Program-made: the position numbers and the translations under genes
Shown: one piece after another, positions 62,214 through 64,000 of the stretch
How the letters are laid out: every line of letters begins with the position of its first letter
How positions within the stretch are numbered: position 1 is the first letter of the stretch
Origin: an uncultured Bacteroides sp.
GTDB taxonomy: Bacteria; Bacteroidota; Bacteroidia; Bacteroidales; Bacteroidaceae
Length of the DNA stretch: 64,000 nt
Direction: 5' to 3'
Assembly: GCF_963677945.1 (NCBI RefSeq)
Contig: NZ_OY782578.1
Span: 1,302,001 to 1,366,000, forward strand
The notes under the pieces: model-generated
Seen by the model: the letters and a program-made list of their open reading frames with translations, nothing else
Database searches by the model: none
Told to the model about the DNA's origin: nothing

Positions 62214-64000
62214 TCAATTTGCTGAATTGTTTATAAATCCGTCTTTAATATTTAATTTTCCTTCATCCAGCAAGTATTGGATAACAACGCTTATTCTGTC
62301 TGGTTCAAGATTAAGTTTTCGGACTATTTCGGCTGGTGTCATGCTCTTTTCTTTTAATACGGTAAATATCTGGGAAGCCAGTTCGTCAAAATCAGCTTGT
62401 TTTAATCCGCTTTTATTCTTCTGCAGACAAACATCGCACTGCTTACAGTTGTGCTCATTCTTTTCTCCGAAATAGCGAAGTAGCATTCGGCTGCGGCAGG
62501 CATTGTCTGCGGTGACGTATTCCAGCATTGCATTAATACGTTTTACATATCTCTCTTTTCTTTCTTCATAAACTTCTTTTGGAATATGAAGATGGTGAAG
62601 CTCAACTCGCTCACGAGTATATATAATATAAGGTGTTTTCTTATGAGGTATATAGTCTATAATTCGGCGTTTAGATAAATAGACAAGTATCTCATAAATT
62701 CTTTCCCGGGTTATATTGAGACGAATGGCTAGTGATTCTTCACTAATATAAGCATAATCAGTGAAAATTCCGGTGTAGGAGCGAAGTATAGCCTGAAGAA
62801 GTGCTTCTACTTCCGGTCCCATCTCACGGAACTTATAGAGTTCATTCCTTCCTACAGTAAATATCAGTCTTGAAGCATTGTCTTGTTCATCAGTATATTC
62901 TATATATCCGGCCTGAGTCAGGATTTTTAGTGCACCATCTGCCGGAACGGGGAAATGCTTGAAATTTCGGCAGAACTGTTCCAGACTGAAGTCGTATATT
63001 CTGCCTAGTCCGTCGCCCATGGCCATTTGATAATAGTAGTTCAGGTGTTCATAGATTTGCTTGATGTACTCTTTCTCTGGGAAAGTATCAGACACACGTT
63101 TGTTGAGTGTTGCTTTATCCGATTTAGAATAGAGAATTACTGCATAAGCTTTCTTCCCGTCTCGACCGGCACGACCGGCTTCCTGAAAGTACGCTTCTGG
63201 TGAGTCCGGTAAATCAACATGGACAACCAATCTTACATCTGCCTTGTCAATACCCATACCGAATGCATTGGTGGCAACCATTACCCTGAATTCTCCTGTT
63301 TGCCATTGCTTCTGCCGGAGATCTTTTGTTTCATTGTTTAATCCGGCATGATAAAAATTGGATGATATGCCTGCTTTTCGTAAAAAATCAGCAGTATCCT
63401 TGGTTCTTTTACGACTACGGGCATATACAATTGCTGTGCCAGGCACTTTGCTGAGAATATGTAACAGTTCGTCTTGCTTGTTATCAGTTTTGCGAACGAT
63501 ATAAGCCAGATTTTTCCGTTCGAAACTCATGCGAAAGACGTTTTCCCTAGGGAAGTGAAGCCTTTCCTGAATGTCTTTTACTACTTCCGGAGTAGCTGTA
63601 GCTGTAAGTGCCAGAACGGGAACACCTGGAAGCAGACTTCTGATGTCGGCAATTTTTAAGTAGGCTGGACGAAAGTCATATCCCCATTGGGAGATGCAGT
63701 GAGATTCATCGACCGTAATCATACTCACTTTCATACTCCGCAATTTCAGCTGAAAGATTTCTGTGTCAAGTCTTTCGGGAGAAATATATAGAAACTTGTA
63801 ATCACCGAAAATACAGTTTTCTAACGCAACAAGTATCTCTTTCCGTGTCATTCCGGAATAAACAGCCATAGCTTTTATTCCCCGTTTCTTCAGGTTATCT
63901 ACCTGATCTTTCATCAAGGCAATAAGAGGAGTAATTACAATACAAATACCTTCTTTTGCAAGAGCTGGTACCTGAAAAGTAATTGACTTACCCCCACCGG
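62214..64000 (-). CDS. recQ: RecQ family ATP-dependent DNA helicase, partial
   Basis: 595 codons are inside the window; the N-terminus lies beyond 64000. The frame enters with GGGKSITFQVPAL (end of Walker A) and continues to TPLIALMKDQV, DESHCISQWGYDFRPAY (DEAH-type box), ALTATATPEV, ARSRKRTKDTADFLRK, ATNAFGMGIDKADVR and the HQ-like QEAGRAGRDG. A zinc-binding region (CRSRMLLRYFGEKNEHNCKQ, then CDVC) and a short winged-helix-like C-terminus follow; no HRDC domain is evident. It unwinds DNA in recombination and repair. Confidence 0.93.
   Translation of the reverse strand, partial: GGGKSITFQVPALAKEGICIVITPLIALMKDQVDNLKKRGIKAMAVYSGMTRKEILVALENCIFGDYKFLYISPERLDTEIFQLKLRSMKVSMITVDESHCISQWGYDFRPAYLKIADIRSLLPGVPVLALTATATPEVVKDIQERLHFPRENVFRMSFERKNLAYIVRKTDNKQDELLHILSKVPGTAIVYARSRKRTKDTADFLRKAGISSNFYHAGLNNETKDLRQKQWQTGEFRVMVATNAFGMGIDKADVRLVVHVDLPDSPEAYFQEAGRAGRDGKKAYAVILYSKSDKATLNKRVSDTFPEKEYIKQIYEHLNYYYQMAMGDGLGRIYDFSLEQFCRNFKHFPVPADGALKILTQAGYIEYTDEQDNASRLIFTVGRNELYKFREMGPEVEALLQAILRSYTGIFTDYAYISEESLAIRLNITRERIYEILVYLSKRRIIDYIPHKKTPYIIYTRERVELHHLHIPKEVYEERKERYVKRINAMLEYVTADNACRSRMLLRYFGEKNEHNCKQCDVCLQKNKSGLKQADFDELASQIFTVLKEKSMTPAEIVRKLNLEPDRISVVIQYLLDEGKLNIKDGFINNSAN

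Noticed and set aside
1-64000. tRNA, rRNA or tmRNA genes
   Set aside because: No T-loop pattern within a cloverleaf-sized non-coding stretch and no rRNA-like sequence was found on either strand by eye.

Overview
The window comes from a Bacteroidales chromosome, most like the genus Bacteroides in the broad sense. The signs are four SusC-like and three SusD-like genes, Bacteroidetes-type -7 boxes (TAnnTTTG), A-rich rather than Shine-Dalgarno leaders, an ECF sigma/FecR pair serving an STN-type SusC, and a thrA-apgM-thrC threonine operon. The species cannot be fixed from the sequence alone. I saw no rRNA, tRNA, CRISPR array, insertion sequence, integrase or phage gene.

Layout. 1-11.7 kb is mostly housekeeping: a partial DJ-1/PfpI gene, a 22-bp tandem repeat array, metA, a U32 peptidase-family gene, a zinc-ribbon membrane protein, a TonB receptor with a LuxR-type regulator, a FAD dehydrogenase, radA and L-asparaginase. 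12.3-22.2 kb is a four-gene outer-membrane uptake operon (SusC-SusD-SusC-SusD) with no enzyme, closed by a strong terminator. 22.4-27.6 kb is the threonine operon, preceded by a Thr-rich leader peptide. 27.6-28.4 kb is non-coding and holds a palindrome cluster and two related structured elements. 28.4-32.0 kb has a DUF1653 gene and a SusC without a SusD.

32.2-57.0 kb is accessory. It consists of three cargo blocks, each separated from the next by a broken copy of the 3' end and terminator of tyrA: (A) a DUF1349 protein and a divergent PAS/LuxR regulator; (B) a 2901-residue cyclic beta-1,2-glucan synthase; (C) a GH18/N-glycan-type polysaccharide utilisation locus with its sigma/anti-sigma pair, plus a serine hydrolase. 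The intact tyrA lies at the far right of this series. The simplest reading is repeated insertion of DNA at the tyrA 3' end, each event leaving a tyrA tail behind. The differing breakpoints and the lack of a recombinase argue against a simple integrase site.

57.0-61.1 kb is a leftward aromatic amino-acid operon (pheA, aminotransferase, DAHP synthase-chorismate mutase, tyrA). In front of it lie a Phe/Tyr-rich leader peptide and an intrinsic terminator whose 5' arm can pair instead with a segment inside the leader reading frame, the classical layout of transcription attenuation. 61.2-64 kb holds a TPR protein and a partial recQ.

How they work together: the threonine and aromatic operons each appear to sense their end product through leader-peptide translation. 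Block C is predicted to bind glycan through the SusC/SusD pair and a catalytically dead GH18, cut it with an active GH18, and signal import through STN-FecR-ECF sigma. All functions are inferred by reading the sequence; no database search was possible.
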